DNA of 64,000 bases from Diplolepis rosae (taxonomy: Eukaryota; Arthropoda; Insecta; Hymenoptera; Diplolepididae). Numbering within the stretch: the first letter of the stretch is position 1; every line of letters begins with the position of its first letter. Shown piece by piece: positions 24,301 to 39,300 of this stretch. The DNA lies in assembly GCA_030998225.1 (NCBI GenBank), contig JAPYXD010000250.1, positions 186,001-250,000 on the forward strand, written 5' to 3'. Position numbers and translations under genes: made by a program. Under the pieces are notes generated by a model, which worked only from the letters and a program-made list of their open reading frames with translations, was not told the origin of the DNA and searched no databases.

Positions 24301-27300
24301 TATTATAGAGCGCAAGGAAACAAAAATCAAACTATAATAGCATAGGTATTATGTATGTGCGAAAAGGTATGTCCAAATTATGATACGATTGCTCGTTTTT
24401 TATCGTTTTTGTCCATGAGATTTTTCTTGCGACTCTTATTGAGCGAGCAAGCGTAGCACAGTATAAGCATGGCTTTTTTCGCATAGATACTTAGTATTTA
24501 TGCTATTATAGTATGATTTTTCTTTCCATGTGCCTTTAAATTTTAAAGATATAAATAAACCTACCAAATTCCTTATGCATCAAAGTGTATATAATATTCC
24601 AAATTTGTGATAAGTCTTTTTTTGTATCAATATATATAGCACCAATAAATGACTCAAAAATGTCTCCCAATACTTTAGGTACATCTACATGCTCGGCCAA
24701 GTTGCACTCGTCCTCTTCTAAAAGGATCCATAAAAGCTAAATAAAAGTAAAACATGTTCATTTTATATACTTATAGGTCCAAATAATGAAGTATCGAGAT
24801 CACATAATAAAGTGCTCATGATTCATTCAGACTTAATTTATCAAATTTTTCCAACGCTTTGTCTCCTCTTTGGAGGCATCATCAAGGCCATATAGTAAAA
24901 TTTGAAGCGTATGTCTTACCAGCAAATCATATCATATAAGACGATTACTCAAGGTTATACCTATCTTAAAAGATGATTTTGAAATAAATAATTCAAAAAA
25001 CCATGATTGGTTGATTTGAAGGCATAATATCTATTAAGTGCATTCATAAGGAGTACTCAAACACTATTTTGTCGCTTCACTCTTGCCAATCATAAGTTTA
25101 CAGATTTATTTCAGTTTTTGTTACTTATTTATCCTTTATCCAAGAAGTGTTAGATGTAGATTTACTGTTCATGGAAAATTTGAAAAAAATTAAAAGTTAA
25201 ACCTAATATCACTATTTTTTAATTTCCACTATTTTTGTGAAAAGTGTTTCCGTTTCCAACAGTTTCATTTTAAACACGCTTCTAGCACGATGATAATTAA
25301 ACTCAAAATTATTGTTGAATTTTTGTCCTACAATTGTTCAAATCAAAATATTTTTTGAAATTCCATTATTTAAAAAATATACATTACGGTAACTCTACCA
25401 CATTCGAGTGCTGTAAGCGATAGCTGATATTCAAATAAAAGAAAACAAAATGTGTGTATCCTATCTTCATAAATTAAGAATGAAACTTCATTTGTGGGGC
25501 ATTTTTTCAAGGTGTCCCACCAAAAAATTTGAAGATTTCTGATTGGCTTCAAATTCAGTCAATCTGTAGTCTTACACGGGTCCATAAAATATTACCTATT
25601 TGTTCATGAAATGAGATATATCATTTCCAGAGTATTTTTCTGTGCTGAATCCAAATCTGGCGTCTATTTTTTCCCCAGCACGTCGGATTTTTGAGATTTT
25701 TTGAGTTAATTTTTTTTTTTTAATCACGAATAGTATGATAAAAGGGTGTAAAAATTTGTTTAAACGAAAAGCAATACATGATTTCGATGCATTTTTTAAC
25801 TCAGAATCCATTGATTATTTTGTTACTTCAATATTTTACACAGTTCCTGAGATAATTAAATTAAACTAAAAAAAACACGAAAGAAAATGGTTTCACAAAA
25901 AACCTTATATCTATATTGAGTTGCCAGTTTAACGGCTTACAAGTACTTGAGGCTAATCATTGTACTGTTTCTTATATTGGATCTACAACTTAATTCGTGC
26001 GTTTTTTTTCAAAATTTGAACGTTTATTTAAGAAAAACATGTACAATAGTATTATTTAAAGTATTCCCCATCTGAAGCTATGACTTTTTCCCATCTTTCT
26101 GGCAATTTGTGGATACCTTCTCTAAAGAACTGCACCGGCTTGGCGGCCAAGAATAAATGAAGCCAATTTTTGATACCCTGTTCTGAAGTGAACCGTATTC
26201 CAGTGAGGGCGTTCTGCATCAAGCGGAACAAATGGTAGTCAGAAGGGGCAAGGTCTGGGCTATAAGGCGGGTGGGGTAAAACTTCCCATCCACTGTTTTC
26301 CAAATATTTCTTAACCGGAATAGCAACATGGGGCCGAGCGTTGTCATGATGGAAAATTATTGCCTCATGTCTGGTCGCATATTCCGGGCGTTTTTCGGCT
26401 ATTGCTCTCTTCAAACGGATTAATTGTGTTCGGTAGCGTTCTCCATTGATGGTTTCACCCAGTTTTAGCAGCTCATAATACAGCACACCCTTCTGATCCC
26501 ACCAAATACAGAGCATTACCTTTGCGCCATGGATATTCGGCTTTGCCGTTGATTTGGCTGGTTGGTCGGGTTTCACATATGATTTTTTGCGCTTGGGGTT
26601 GTCACAATGGATCCATTTTTCATCACCAGTAACATTCCAATACAAAAATTACTTCTTTTTGTGGCGTTCCAGCAGCATTTCGGACATGCAAAACCGCCTT
26701 TCAACGTCTCTCGGCTTGAGTTCATGTGGAACCCAATTCTCTGGCTTTTGAATGTATCCGGCTGCTTTTAAACGTTTTGAAATGGCTGCTTGAGTGACTC
26801 CCAGAGATTCTGTTTTTCATCTTCAAACTTTTTTGGCTGCCCAGGACGTTCTTCGTCTTCCAAGCCAAAATCAAAAACTTTTCCATTTTTATCTATCACT
26901 TTGCTAAAATTTTTGGTCTGTTGTTTTGCTGTCCCAGGTGCATAGAAAGCAACAATGTTTCGTATAGCCACATTTCAATCCGAGAAGAATCCCTATGACT
27001 TTAAAATCGTCACAGATAGACCACTCATATGATTTGTAATTTATTTTGTCGAGTCACAATTTAATAACAGCATAGTACTCTCTCATATTGGTGGCAAAAG
27101 CGCAGGGTATTAATGGATATTCATTCCCAATGTACAAGAGACCAGCTTTCAAACTATGTTTATTTGCATCAATGAATAAACGCCAATTCTCTGGCTGGTG
27201 TTCATAACCAAGGCTCTTCATAAGCTCATCTAGACCGGTACAATAATTAAGTCCGGCGCTATGGTTGGAGCTGTGAATATCATGAACACTGTGACTCACT

Positions 27301-30300
27301 CTGTAAGTATTGTAATTATTGCAAATATTGTAGAATTTGATGCAATGAGATACAAGAAACAGTACAATGATTCGCCTCAAGTACTTGTAAGCCGTCGAAC
27401 AGGCAACTCTATACAACGAGACAACTTCTCTGCCATGTATCTTTCGAACCGTTCCAGCTGGAACTATAAACTGATTTGAAATGTTTCCTGTACTAAACAA
27501 AGAAGAGAATGAACGCAGTTGAATAAAAAACAAATGATATTCATTTTAATATAAGGTTTTTTGTGAAACTATTTTTTTTCGTGCTTTTTAGAAGTTTTTT
27601 TTAAATTATCTCAGGAACTGTATAAAATATCGAAAAAACAAAATAATCAATGGATTATGCGTAAAAAATGCATCGAAATCATGTATTGATTTTCGTTTAA
27701 ACAAATTTGTACACCCTTTTATCATACTATTCGTGATTGAAAACAAAAAAAAAAAATTAACTAAAAAAATCCCAAAAACCCGACGTGCTAGAAAAAAACA
27801 GAGATCAATTCAGGATTCAGCACCGAAAAATACTCTGGAAATGATATATCTCATTTCATGAACACATAGATTATATTTTATTTATCAGTGTTATTAGACA
27901 GAATTCCATACATTAAATTACAAGTCCATAGGATAATCAATTCGTGCATGCGCGACTGGAGTGTCTATTCTTTGCATCCATTAAATTCATTTGAATATTC
28001 AGTGTCATTACCTGCTATTGCGCTAAACACCTTGCTTTAGCTTTAAAAGAAAAAGAAAATGTAGCAAAAGGGAAAAAGTCAACTATTTATCGAAACAGAG
28101 AACAGAATTTTCGGAAATACTTTTATTTTGATCAAGAACTGGCTTTAGTCTATTGCACGCATGTTAATAGGCTTATAAATGAATTAAAACCAGGAGTTTA
28201 CAAAAATGGAGAGTGGAGGTTATTCAAAGGCTCTTCTAAACGAAGCCTGAAGGCAGTCTTATTGCAGAACATGTGTTTCGTTAAAAGTACCCGACTTTTT
28301 TTTGTGTGGCTGTGTAATTTACCACTTTACGCCATAGGACAAGTACAAATAAACATTCTAGGATATTCAACAATACTAAAAATAATTCTTAATGAAGTTC
28401 CAATCGATGAAGACGGAGTTCTAGGTTCAGAATTTTTTCGAAAAAATAGAGTCATTATAAATTACACATTAAAATGTCTGGAAATACGAGGTCTGTCCGA
28501 AAAGTATCGGGCCTACTTTTATATCTCCGCGCCATAGTGTTCAAGCGACCTCTGCGGGGCATGAACATCAACAGTAGAGCCTCACGAACCTATCGGTTGC
28601 TTGCTGACATCTGCCGGACGTATAGTTCATGCGTAGCGTGTCTTTGTTTACAAAGCTATTTTTGAGTTCGGCGGATTTTGTGATTGTTAAAAATGACTGA
28701 AAAACAAGATCAACGAATTTGCATCAAATTTTGTTTTCAACTTAATGCTAATTTGTTTGGTTCAACGAAATGTGACATGACGATTGTCCGAATTAGAATA
28801 GCAATCATACTTCTGTGTAAAATGATATTGTTTCTGATCTCGACTCTTCTAGTCGGAGACTTTCGCGCCTTGGCGCCTTAGATTAAGTTTCTTAGTAAAC
28901 AGTTTGGCACACTGCTTTTTCGGTGTGGCCCTAAGTGCTCAGCGGAGATTCTAAAGAAACATTGATAAAAAAGGTCATATAAGCTGCCGTTTGTGAGGCA
29001 TCAGAGTCATTCAAAAACGAAGTCTTGTTCTGTACTAGTGCTCAGAGGAGTCTATTTCCATCAATTATATAAAGAAATAAAAACTACTACTATTCAGGTG
29101 ATGCAGAAGGCCTTTGCGAATGAGTACATGAGCAAAACACGAATAAAAGAGTGGTATAATCGTTTCGAAAGAGGGCGCACTTCTGTTGATAGTGATTCTC
29201 GTTCTGGCCGACCTTCGGCGACAAACACATTGGATAATATTGAGCGGGTGCGACTTGCGATTGAAGGTGATCGTCGATTAACTGTTCGTGAACTAAAAAA
29301 TGATCTCGGAATACCGAAAACTGTTTGGGAAATTTAAGACAAGATTTTAGGAATGACTCGCGTGTGTGCGGTGACTGGCTTCTTCACCACGATAACGCGC
29401 CAGCGCATTCATCGAATCTTGTGCAGCAGTTTCTGAGGAAACACAGTATCGCATTGCTTCGACAACGTCCGTACAGTCCCGACATAGCCCCCTGTGACTT
29501 TTGGCTGTTTCCAGAACTCAAAAAACCACTCAAAGGACAGCGATTCAATGACAAAACGACGGTTGAAAATAATACGACGAGCGTACTCAAGGCCATCCCT
29601 GAAAGTGAGTTCCAGGACTGTTTCGAGAAGTGGAAACATCGCTGGAATCGTATTATTCAATCAAGTAGGGATTACTTTGAAGGATGCCACCCACCCGATG
29701 ATGAAGAATAACGCCAACGCGGAGACATAAAGGTAGGCCCGATACTTCCCGGGCAGAACTCGTACAAAATAACCTTGATCCATTCGAATCGACACAGATA
29801 TCAACTATTCCAGCTAGAACAGTAACAACATTTTACGTTCCAAATGAAAATATTTTAAAAGAGAAGGTTACATACCTCAATTATATATTAACGAAGGAAT
29901 TATATTATATATGCAATTACGAAAAAACACCAGTAAAAATATCAATATTGATTATTACTTTGGAGGATTTGAATAGAATGTATCGAAAGACTTCCTTGAT
30001 TAGATTATTTAAATCAAAACGAATAGGAATATGTAGAAAGATTAATTATCAACAATGCAGACAGATTTCAAATCCCAGAAGAATCGCTTAAAGCTACTAA
30101 CGTTTTGTCACATTCGATTCCATCTATAGGTGATTCTCCAATTTCCTCAAGACAATATAGATTTCCCCCTGTTCACAAAGAAAAAATTACAAAACAAATT
30201 GACAAATTATTAACAAATAAAATAATCAAACCTTCACAATCACCGTATAACACTCCAGTTTGGATTGTGTCTAAAAAACCTGACTTCAGAAAACTCAATA

Positions 30301-33300
30301 AAAAAACAATCGGAGATTCTTACCCACTACCTAAGATTAATAATACACTTGATTCACTCGGATCTGCACGATATTTTTCGGTATTCGTTTCTGCTATAAA
30401 AAAAATGACCCTAAAGACTCTCATAAAACTACATTTTCTATACCTCATGACCATTATGAATTTCATAGGATGGCTTTGGGTTTAAAAATCCCTCTTGCAA
30501 TATTTCAAAGAATTATGGATATTACTTCAACAGGATTGATAGGAACAGAACTCTTAGTATATCTTGACGACATATTCATATTTGCTGAAACGCTAGAAGA
30601 ACACGAGAAAAAATTTAATAATTGAATACAACGTCCTCGTAAAGCAAACCTTCATTCATAACCAGACAAATGTACACGTTTGCGACATGAAATAGGATAT
30701 TGAGGTCATATAATTAATAAAAATGGACTTCGATAATAGCCATAAAAGAACTTCCAGTTCTAAAAACACAAAAGAATGTCAAACAATTTTCAGGATTAGC
30801 AGGACGTTATCGCAAATTTATCGAAGGATTTTCAAGAATTGCTAATCCTCTTAATCAACTTTTGAAAAAGGACACTTCTTTCTTATGAACTGATAAAAAG
30901 CAAATAGCTTTTGATATTTTAAAATCAAAATTATGTGAATAAACACTTTTACAAAGATCCGATTTTTATCAACCCTTTGTATTCACAACAGATTACGTAG
31001 TCTAAATGACACTGAAGAAAAATACAATGCATATGAAGAAGCATTTGCAATAATATTTAATGTTACTCATTACTTATTATTTATATTTTATTCCTACTAA
31101 TAACATTAATAACAATTTTCTGAATTATACAAAATCATCAAAACTTTTAGCTTCAAAGCTTCTGTTTATGACTATCATACTTTCAAGTTCAATAATTGGG
31201 AGAAAATATGAAAACTAGCCATGGAAAACCATGACTACTTGAGGTAAAGAGGAAAATTATAACTTTTGAACCTCCCATAGACAAATCGCGAGGTAGACGC
31301 AGAAAGAATTTACTTACAAAATTTTAAAAACACCCCCTCTCTCTCAAAAAAAAGGTAGACCAAGGAAACAAATAATTGAAGATGAACTTCCAGAAATATA
31401 TACGAAAAAATCAAGTCAAATAGAATTACGATCCTGTTCTGACTCTGATCCTGAATATTTGGATTATTCGAAAGAAATCCAAGCCATCAATAGAAGGATG
31501 AAAAACAGCAAAAAACTTAAACATTTAATTTTGGGGGTCTCCATATTGCAGTGGTCTCTTTGGCTGAGTCGGACACCCAACGCTTGCTTCAGCTCGGGAA
31601 GCTAAGGGTCGGATGGGTAAATTGCTGCATCCGGGAACTGAGGGATGGCAAGACGTCCTTCAGCTCCTGAAGGAGCAACATAAAAAAATGGAAAAGTTAG
31701 CCAGGGCCCTCAGCGTTATACAACAGGGTATGCTGAGGAATAACCCTGGCTTCGTTAAAGACTCGGTGAACGAGGCAACTGAGGTGCTGAGCGGTATGCT
31801 CAACACCCACAAGTGCCTCCTGGAGAACGGGGTGAAATTACAGAAGAAAATGGAATCTCACCCAGCTATGAAGAAATTGGGGATCTTCCAGAGATCACGT
31901 TCGGCGTCTCTGGGAGATACCCCAAAAAATCAGGCGAAGTTTGAAAAAAGATCTGCGCCCTCTCCCCCTCTGGAAAAAACTCCCAAGAGGGGGAAGGGTG
32001 GCTCTTCGCCCTCTTATGCCGAGGTGGCCACGAGCCAGCCCCCAAATAAAGAAGGGGACTGGCATGTGGTCACAAAAAAAGAAAAAAAAGAAAAAAAAAG
32101 GAGAAAAGGGCGGAGGACCCTGCCCAATAAGCGCAGGGGACCACCGCTACTCCTAAGTCGAAGCGCTCCACGCCCGCCAGGTCGGGCGACGCCATCAAGG
32201 TGTCGGCGAAGGACGGCCAGTCCTACGCCGACATCTTGAGGGAAATGAAGACGAAGGTCGACCCCCGGAAGGCAGGACTTGAGGTCCTGTCTATCCGGAG
32301 GACCAGGAAGGAAGAAGTCCTTCTGGTCCTCAAAAAGGGGGGAGAAGTTTCGTCCTTCCGAAAGGAGCTCGACCTGGCGGTCGGGGAAAGGGCGCAAATT
32401 TCAGCCCTGGTCTCGACGAGGTCCCTCGAAATTAGGGACCTCGACGAAACCGTTGAAAAAGAAGAGGTTGTGTCTGCCCTGTGCTTGGCATTGGGCAGAC
32501 CAGCTTTTGAGGGGTCCTGCAGGCTCTTCACCCGCTTTGGTGGGGTGAAGACTGCAGTGATCCGGCCAGCTGAGGTAGACGCCGCGCGTCTGCTTCAGCT
32601 GGGTAAGTTGAGGATCGGGTGGGTAGAGTGCCGCATTCGCGAGCACGTGGAAGTCGCCCGCTGCTTTAGGTGCCTTGGGTACGGCCACGGGTCCCGGGGC
32701 TGCAGCAACCCCGACAGGAAAAACGCCTGTTGGAGATGCGGCGCCACGGGATACTTGGCCAGGACTTGTAAGGCGCCACCAAGGTGCCTGTCATGCGCAG
32801 ACAGGGGCGACAAAGATGTCGCCCATGTGTCGGGGAGCGGCTCCTGCCCGGTCTTCCGGGAAGAGCTTCGGAGGTTGAGAGGCAGGAATTGAAGTTCCTG
32901 CAGCTCAACCTCGGAAGGGGGAAGGATGCCCAGGACCTCCTGATACAGACTGCCAGGGAGAGGGGGGCTGATGTGCTGCTCATTAGTGAGCAGTACAAGT
33001 GGTCCGATAACTCTGCTTGGTATCAGGATGCATCAAGGAGGGCCAGCATCCTTGTTTGTAACCCTGATTTGGGCGTCGGGGACTTCCTGGAGAACGACGC
33101 GGGGTTCGTCTGGGTGGAGGTGGCGGGTGTGCGTGTGTACAGCTGCTACTTCTCCCCCGGCGATCCCTTCGATGTCTTTGTGACCCAGATCCTCCTCCTT
33201 GAGGAAAGCCTCCGTGAGGCCATCGGGCGATCCCTCATAGGGGGTGACTTCAACAGTAAGTCGCCCGAGTGGGGCGTGGCCCGCCTAGATAGGAGGGGAA

Positions 33301-36300
33301 TCTTGGTTGGCGAGATCGTCGCTAGGAACGAACTGATCGTCTTGAATCAGGGCGGGGAATTTACGTTCAGACGAGAAGCAGGGGGGTCAATAATTGATCT
33401 CACAATTGCCGCACCTCGCTTCGCCTCAAGGATAAGCGACTGGTCGGTCCTCGAGGTAATAACCTTGAGTGGCCACCGGTGCATCGAATTTACACTAGAA
33501 CAACGGTGTCAGGCGGTGGATAAGGGTAGGGGCGGCGAAGGAAGGAGCCCTTCCTGGAACACGAGACGACTCAGCAGGGAAAGACTTCGCGAACACCTCG
33601 AAGAAACCAGGCTCATCGATGTGCTTGGCTGGGTCTGCCCTGCTGGGACGTTTGAAGTTGCTGTGCGCTCGGTGAGGCAGAAGGTGGTCGCGGCTTGTGA
33701 CTACTCGATGCCTCGCCGTAAGCGCAGGCAAGCCAAGGGTTCGATGTACTGGTGGAACGACCAGTTGGCAGCCCTACGTCGAGAATGCTTCGCAGCGCGG
33801 CGAAAATTCACCCGTTCAAAGGGGGATGCTACGCTGCACGAGGCATGGAAAGGGGCAAAAACAGCTTTGAGGCGAGGCATAGAGAAAAGCCGACTTCAAT
33901 GCTGGAAAGACTTGATCGGTGAGGTCGAGAAGGATCCATGGGGTCTCGCCTTCAAAATAGTCACCAAGAGATTGGTGACTAGAAGAAAAACCCCGGGCCT
34001 GGATAATCCCGATCGAGTCAAGTACATTGTGCGAAGCTTGTTTCCACACGTGGAGCCGTTCCAAAGACAGGACCGAAGTTCCTGCGTGGTCCGGCGCGAA
34101 GAACTCTTCACTCTCGAAGAACTAAAGAGAGCGGGTGGAAGGCTTAAGGCAAATACAGCGCCGGGTATCGACGGGGTGCCGAACGAGATCCTCAAAGAGG
34201 TGATCGGGGCATACCTGGAGATCCTCCTAGAAGCCTTTAACTCCTGTCTTCGGGATGGGAGGTTCTTCGCAGATTGGAAGGAGCAGAGGTTGGTCCTGCT
34301 GAAGAAGGGCAACAAACCTCTAGGGGATGCCTCATCGTATAGACCAATATGTTTATTGGATACGATGGGGAAACTTCTGGAGGAGTTGATTCTACAACGG
34401 CTTCAGGCTCTCTTGGTCGGGGAGAACGGGCTCTCGGAAAGCCAGTTCGGATTCAGGAAAGGCAGATCCACTGTGGACGCCATCCAAGCTGTGGTTAACA
34501 TCGCCACAAATGCAAGAAAAGGAACTGGTAAGCGTAAGGGATTCTGTCCGTTGATTAGCATTGACATACGCAATGCGTTCAATACCGCGAGATGGGACAT
34601 CTGCATCGAGGCGATGATGCGGAAAAAGGTTCCAGACTACCTGTTGCGAATGATGGATGACTATCTGAGCGACAGGTGGGTGATATACGAGGGCGACAAA
34701 TGGTCTCTCAAAGAAGAGATGACATGTGGCGCTCCTCAAGCGTCGCGGGTGGGTCCACTCGTTTGGAACATCATGTATGATGACTTCCTGCGCATGGACC
34801 TGCCTGCTGGAACGAGCATCGTCGGCTTCGCGGATGACGCACTTGTCGTGTGCGCCGCTGACGACGTCAGAATCCTAGAGCTGAGGATCAATGAAAGTCT
34901 GTGGCGAGCAAAGCGTTGGTTGGATGGCAGAGGCCTTAAAATGGCCCCTGAGAAAACCGAGGCTTTGCTCGTTACGGACAGGAGATCCTTCCAATATCCG
35001 AGGATCGTTCTCGGAGAGCATGAAGTCGAGTGGAAAACAAGCATTATGTACCTGGGGGTGCAGCTGGATCGTAGGCTTAGCTTTGGCGAACACCTAAAGA
35101 TCGCAGCTGCCAAAGCCATCCAATGTGGAGCGATCTTGACCCGGCTTATGCCAAACATTGGTGGACCCAGGGAAGCGAAAAGAAGATTGGTGGCCAGCGT
35201 GGTCCATTCGAAGCTGCTTTATGCAGCTCCGGTCTGAGCCAATGCCTTGCAAAACCATGCTATCCAGAAGAAGCTGTTCTCGGCACAGAGACTTTACGCG
35301 CTGAGAATAGTTTCGGCATATAGAACTATCTCTACGAGCGCTGTGCTGGTCCTGGCGAGCGTCCCGCCAATAGATTTATTGGCGGAGGAAAGGCAGGAAA
35401 CCTTTCAGCTTCGCAAGGAGCTTACCTGCGCCGACCTGCAGGAAATCGCTCGCGCGAAGGAGGCCATCCGCTCTCGGGCCATGGCTGTTTTAACGCGTAC
35501 CTGAGGCGCTTTAAGAAGATAGACGAGGAGACGTGTCGCTACTGCGATTCTCCGGTGGATAACGTGGAGCACGCACTCTTCGTCTGCGCAAAATGGGGTG
35601 TGGCTAGAGGGGTATATATGTCAACTCATGTTGACGACTCTTGAAAACTGAATATCAAGTCACTTAATAAAATTTGTATTCTGCTTCCTTTTACAATTAT
35701 ATTAGATATTAAGTCATTCTATTTACACACGAGCTTAAAAACGCAAATTACTCTATTTTACACTTAAATATGGAAGGGTAAACCAAGTTACACGTGTATC
35801 TTTCATTTTATTTTTATTTCTCAAAAACCATCTAATTCAAAGAGTTTTTTTGATTGGTGCATTGACACTTGAACAAAGTAAATAAATGCCATGCTACATC
35901 AGTATTCGATTCATTAGCTCTTGAGACTCATTGTTGGTGTTTCCAATAGTTTTTGAGTTGCTTTATCCGATGGAAACATTCACATAATTCTACTATGTAT
36001 ATTTTTTTTACAATTGACCCCAAATTTAGGCGTTCAATAGACTCTTTGCGGCCAGCCTTAACTTTAATGGCTCTTCCTGGAAAATTCTGCTCTGCAGCCT
36101 AAGCCCCTTTTATTCGTGGCGCGTCACATATTATATGAACCAGCAACTAATTAAAAATTTATCTATATCCTAAACATTTATTTATTACAAACCAATCAGT
36201 TCTTTTCAGGGCTCCTTTTTCTGAGGAATCAATTCTTTCAACATTGTCTCAGTAGCCAAGTTTGTGAGTACCTAAAGGACCTGAGTTATTCTTCTCCTCG

Positions 36301-39300
36301 CTTCTAGTGCTCAGGGTGTTAAACCGCCCTGCTGATCATGATCAAAGACATCTCAAGTCTCAAGAAATTTCAAGATGAAATACCAGAAAGGACCTCTCGT
36401 TTAAAAAGGTGGGATACCACCTTTTTGGATTCCTGGGAGTAGGAGAAATACTCTTTTTCACATCAAACTTTAAGACTGATCTAGCCTCCATCTTTCCTTT
36501 CAGACTCGCAAGGAGAGACCCAGATTTCGTGACCAGCAGCGAACTCGGCTTTATTCAGAATATATTCGCATCGGCCTGACATTATCTCTCTATCTCCAGA
36601 CTTTTCATCTTTGACATCGGGAACGCAATCAAGCTGGAGAAAAGACATCGTTCCTTATATTTGAAACATTACACGTTTTATGAGTATAAATTCTAATTTG
36701 ACTATTTTTATAATTACTCATTTCTCGCAGTGATTTAGATTACGTTTTCTCTTCTAAAATTATTATTAGAGTTGGCCGAAGAAAGAAAGATTTCGATTTT
36801 ATGAATTTTTTTGTTTTACACTAAATTTTGCTTAAAACCAACTCATGTTTTATACTTATTTTATCAGAATCAAAGTGTCTAGTTCAAATGGGTAGATTTG
36901 AACATGAAAAGGGCTACTATCAATTCTGAAAACAAACAAATAAGGCGTGTAATTATATACCAAACTTTCGCGTTCTAATTTTGAAGATATTGCTTGCTTC
37001 TGAAAATAAAAAGGAATCGATAGCTGAATCAGCTGTATAACTGCTAATTATTTTTCATATCCTAAAATGCATTCCTCTTTAATTTTATTCAGAGATGAAG
37101 CATCAGAGAGTCAGGTCTAGTTAGACATTCAGATTAAGAGCAATATGCTGTTGAATGAGATAATCATTTGCTTCAAATTAATTCCCATACCCTTATACGA
37201 GGGTTTGCTAAATTTACATTCGTAAGGAAAAGGAAGCCCAGAATAATGGTCAGCAAAGTGTCCTTAGGACTCCGATATCTTCGTAATTAAAGGTGGTAAT
37301 TAGAAAGGCCAGGTCACTTTTACTATGTCTCAAATTTTTCTCTACATGAGCAGTTCCCCACTTTAATTAGGTGCGCGCGGCTTCATTAACAAACGAATCA
37401 ATCCTATGTCATTTAGTTGATTAGTTACAAGTTTTGTAATTAATCGTTTAACCAATCATTGACGCGATGTACTGGGGTATTTATACATGCATTGTTTACA
37501 AAAAATGTATCAAGTAAGCTCTAAATGCATAGATCAAAATTCGCGAGTGTTGGAAGAAGAGCGCGTGCCGTCTATTCAAAAGGGACAGCATGTTTCCGCT
37601 AAACGCGTTTCGTTTGTGGGAAATCGATTCACGCGTCCTTTGATCGCTCATAGGTCTATATTCGCTTTTTAGGGTTTTAGATATGATATGCGGGATATAT
37701 CGATTAAAAATGTTAAATTATTAAAAACATGCATAACTATATGGTACATTTATCTAAAATCTTTTTGTGAGTCAATGCAAAACAATAAATAAACAACAAA
37801 ACTTGAAACTTTTTTTCTACTGAATAAGCTATGAAACGTCAGCTGTCAAATACCATATACGGTCTGAAGTTTACAATTGAGAAGAACAACTTTGAACGAC
37901 TAAAGTCATCTACCGAAAAGAAGCAAAATGACTTTGTTGCCAACCCAGTAATTAAGAAGAGTATTAAAAGATTTAGATTCAGATTGGGTCTTTAAGTATG
38001 AAGTTCGAAGTTTCTTATGTATGAATTTTGACATTTAATATCTTTGACATTTTGCATTGTCATTTCTTTTGTCCTTTATGAAGATACATTATAATCCTCC
38101 CGCCTACTCTTTGAAATTTACAATTATCTTTTGAATAGCATCTTGTAAAATAGTATATTGGGCTGCAGGGACGCCATTCTATTAGTACCAATTTTAGTAT
38201 ACAATGTGCCTAACTAGGCACCACAAATGACAATTAAATAACCTGAAAATTTTATTCGCGTCGGTACCTGACCGACAAAAGCAGCAAGCCGCCATTGTTT
38301 TTAACAGATGGCGCTGATTTGGATGACACACAGACGAACGATATGTGGATGCGTGCGTGTTCTGAAGAGAAAGATTGAGAGGCAATTTGAATCTTGACCT
38401 ACTTCATATACAAATTCTGCAAGAATTATAAATTCCCGCATTATTTGGCGATGGAATAATGCGGGAATCGAACATTCTCGCATCGTTCCAAAGATGCGAG
38501 AATGAGGCACATTGCGTACTAAAATTGGTGCTAGAATGGGATCATTCTCATGTGAGGATGACAATAGTATATTACGCGCCTAGGCGCACAATGAGGGTTA
38601 TTGCGTGACGAGCGACAATGCTCGCAGGAGATCGAAGCCAAGGCGTAATCGAGACGTAGGTGAGGCGTAGTCGAGGTGTAGCCGATGCGTAGTCGAGACG
38701 TAGCTGAGGCAAAGCCAAGACGTAGCTGAGGCAAAGCCAAGACGTAGCTGAGGCAAAGCCGAGACGAAGAAGAAGAAGAATAAGAAGAAGATTGTGCTTT
38801 GTTGCATGGCTATAGGAGCATGCGCAGTTCAATTTTTACATTTCATTCCTCTGTAGCGCAATATACTGCATTGCGCTACTGTTAACTGTAGCGAAAAAAC
38901 GAGTTTGCGCGCCGGTGGCACATAAAAAATATTTTATGTGCCTCAGGCACGGAAACTCGTTTTTCCGTTACAGCTGAGAGTAACGGAATGTTGTGTATTC
39001 CGTTACAGAGGAATACAATGTAAAAATTGAACTGCGTAAGCGCATATAGTCTTACAGCGGAACGCAATCTTTTTCTTATTCTTCTTCTTCTCACTTCTTC
39101 TTCGTACAGCGTTAGCACCTTACTGGCAAAGCCTTGTACATTTGAACTGCGCATGCGTCTATTAGAATCCATTACTACTACACAAGATCGATAAAATCAA
39201 AATGGCCGGGACTAGTCGTGACATATCAAGTATAATGACTAGCGACGCAAACAACTAAAATACTAGATTAGATTCGAGTGTACGCATAAAAACTCGTATC

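Larger units (their letters stand above)
25601..27864. mobile_element. Foldback element FBA with nested mariner
   Basis: The ends TGTTCATGAAATGAGATATA and its exact complement form long inverted arms: about 375 bp on the left (25601-25975) and about 520 bp on the right, which carries extra sequence. Between them are a mariner (about 25980-27010) and a coding fragment (27054-27260). Another arm lies at 1-185. Confidence 0.88.

Noticed and set aside
32014..34739. Many long minus-strand and alternative-frame ORFs over the LINE
   Set aside because: Shadows of the GC-rich ORF1 and ORF2; only the plus frames carry domain motifs.
38572..38832. Overlapping minus-strand frames with repeated [14 protein letters not shown] peptides
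   Set aside because: They are translations of the 11-bp tandem units in the palindrome arm. Similar frames exist in more than one phase, so they are a repeat artefact.
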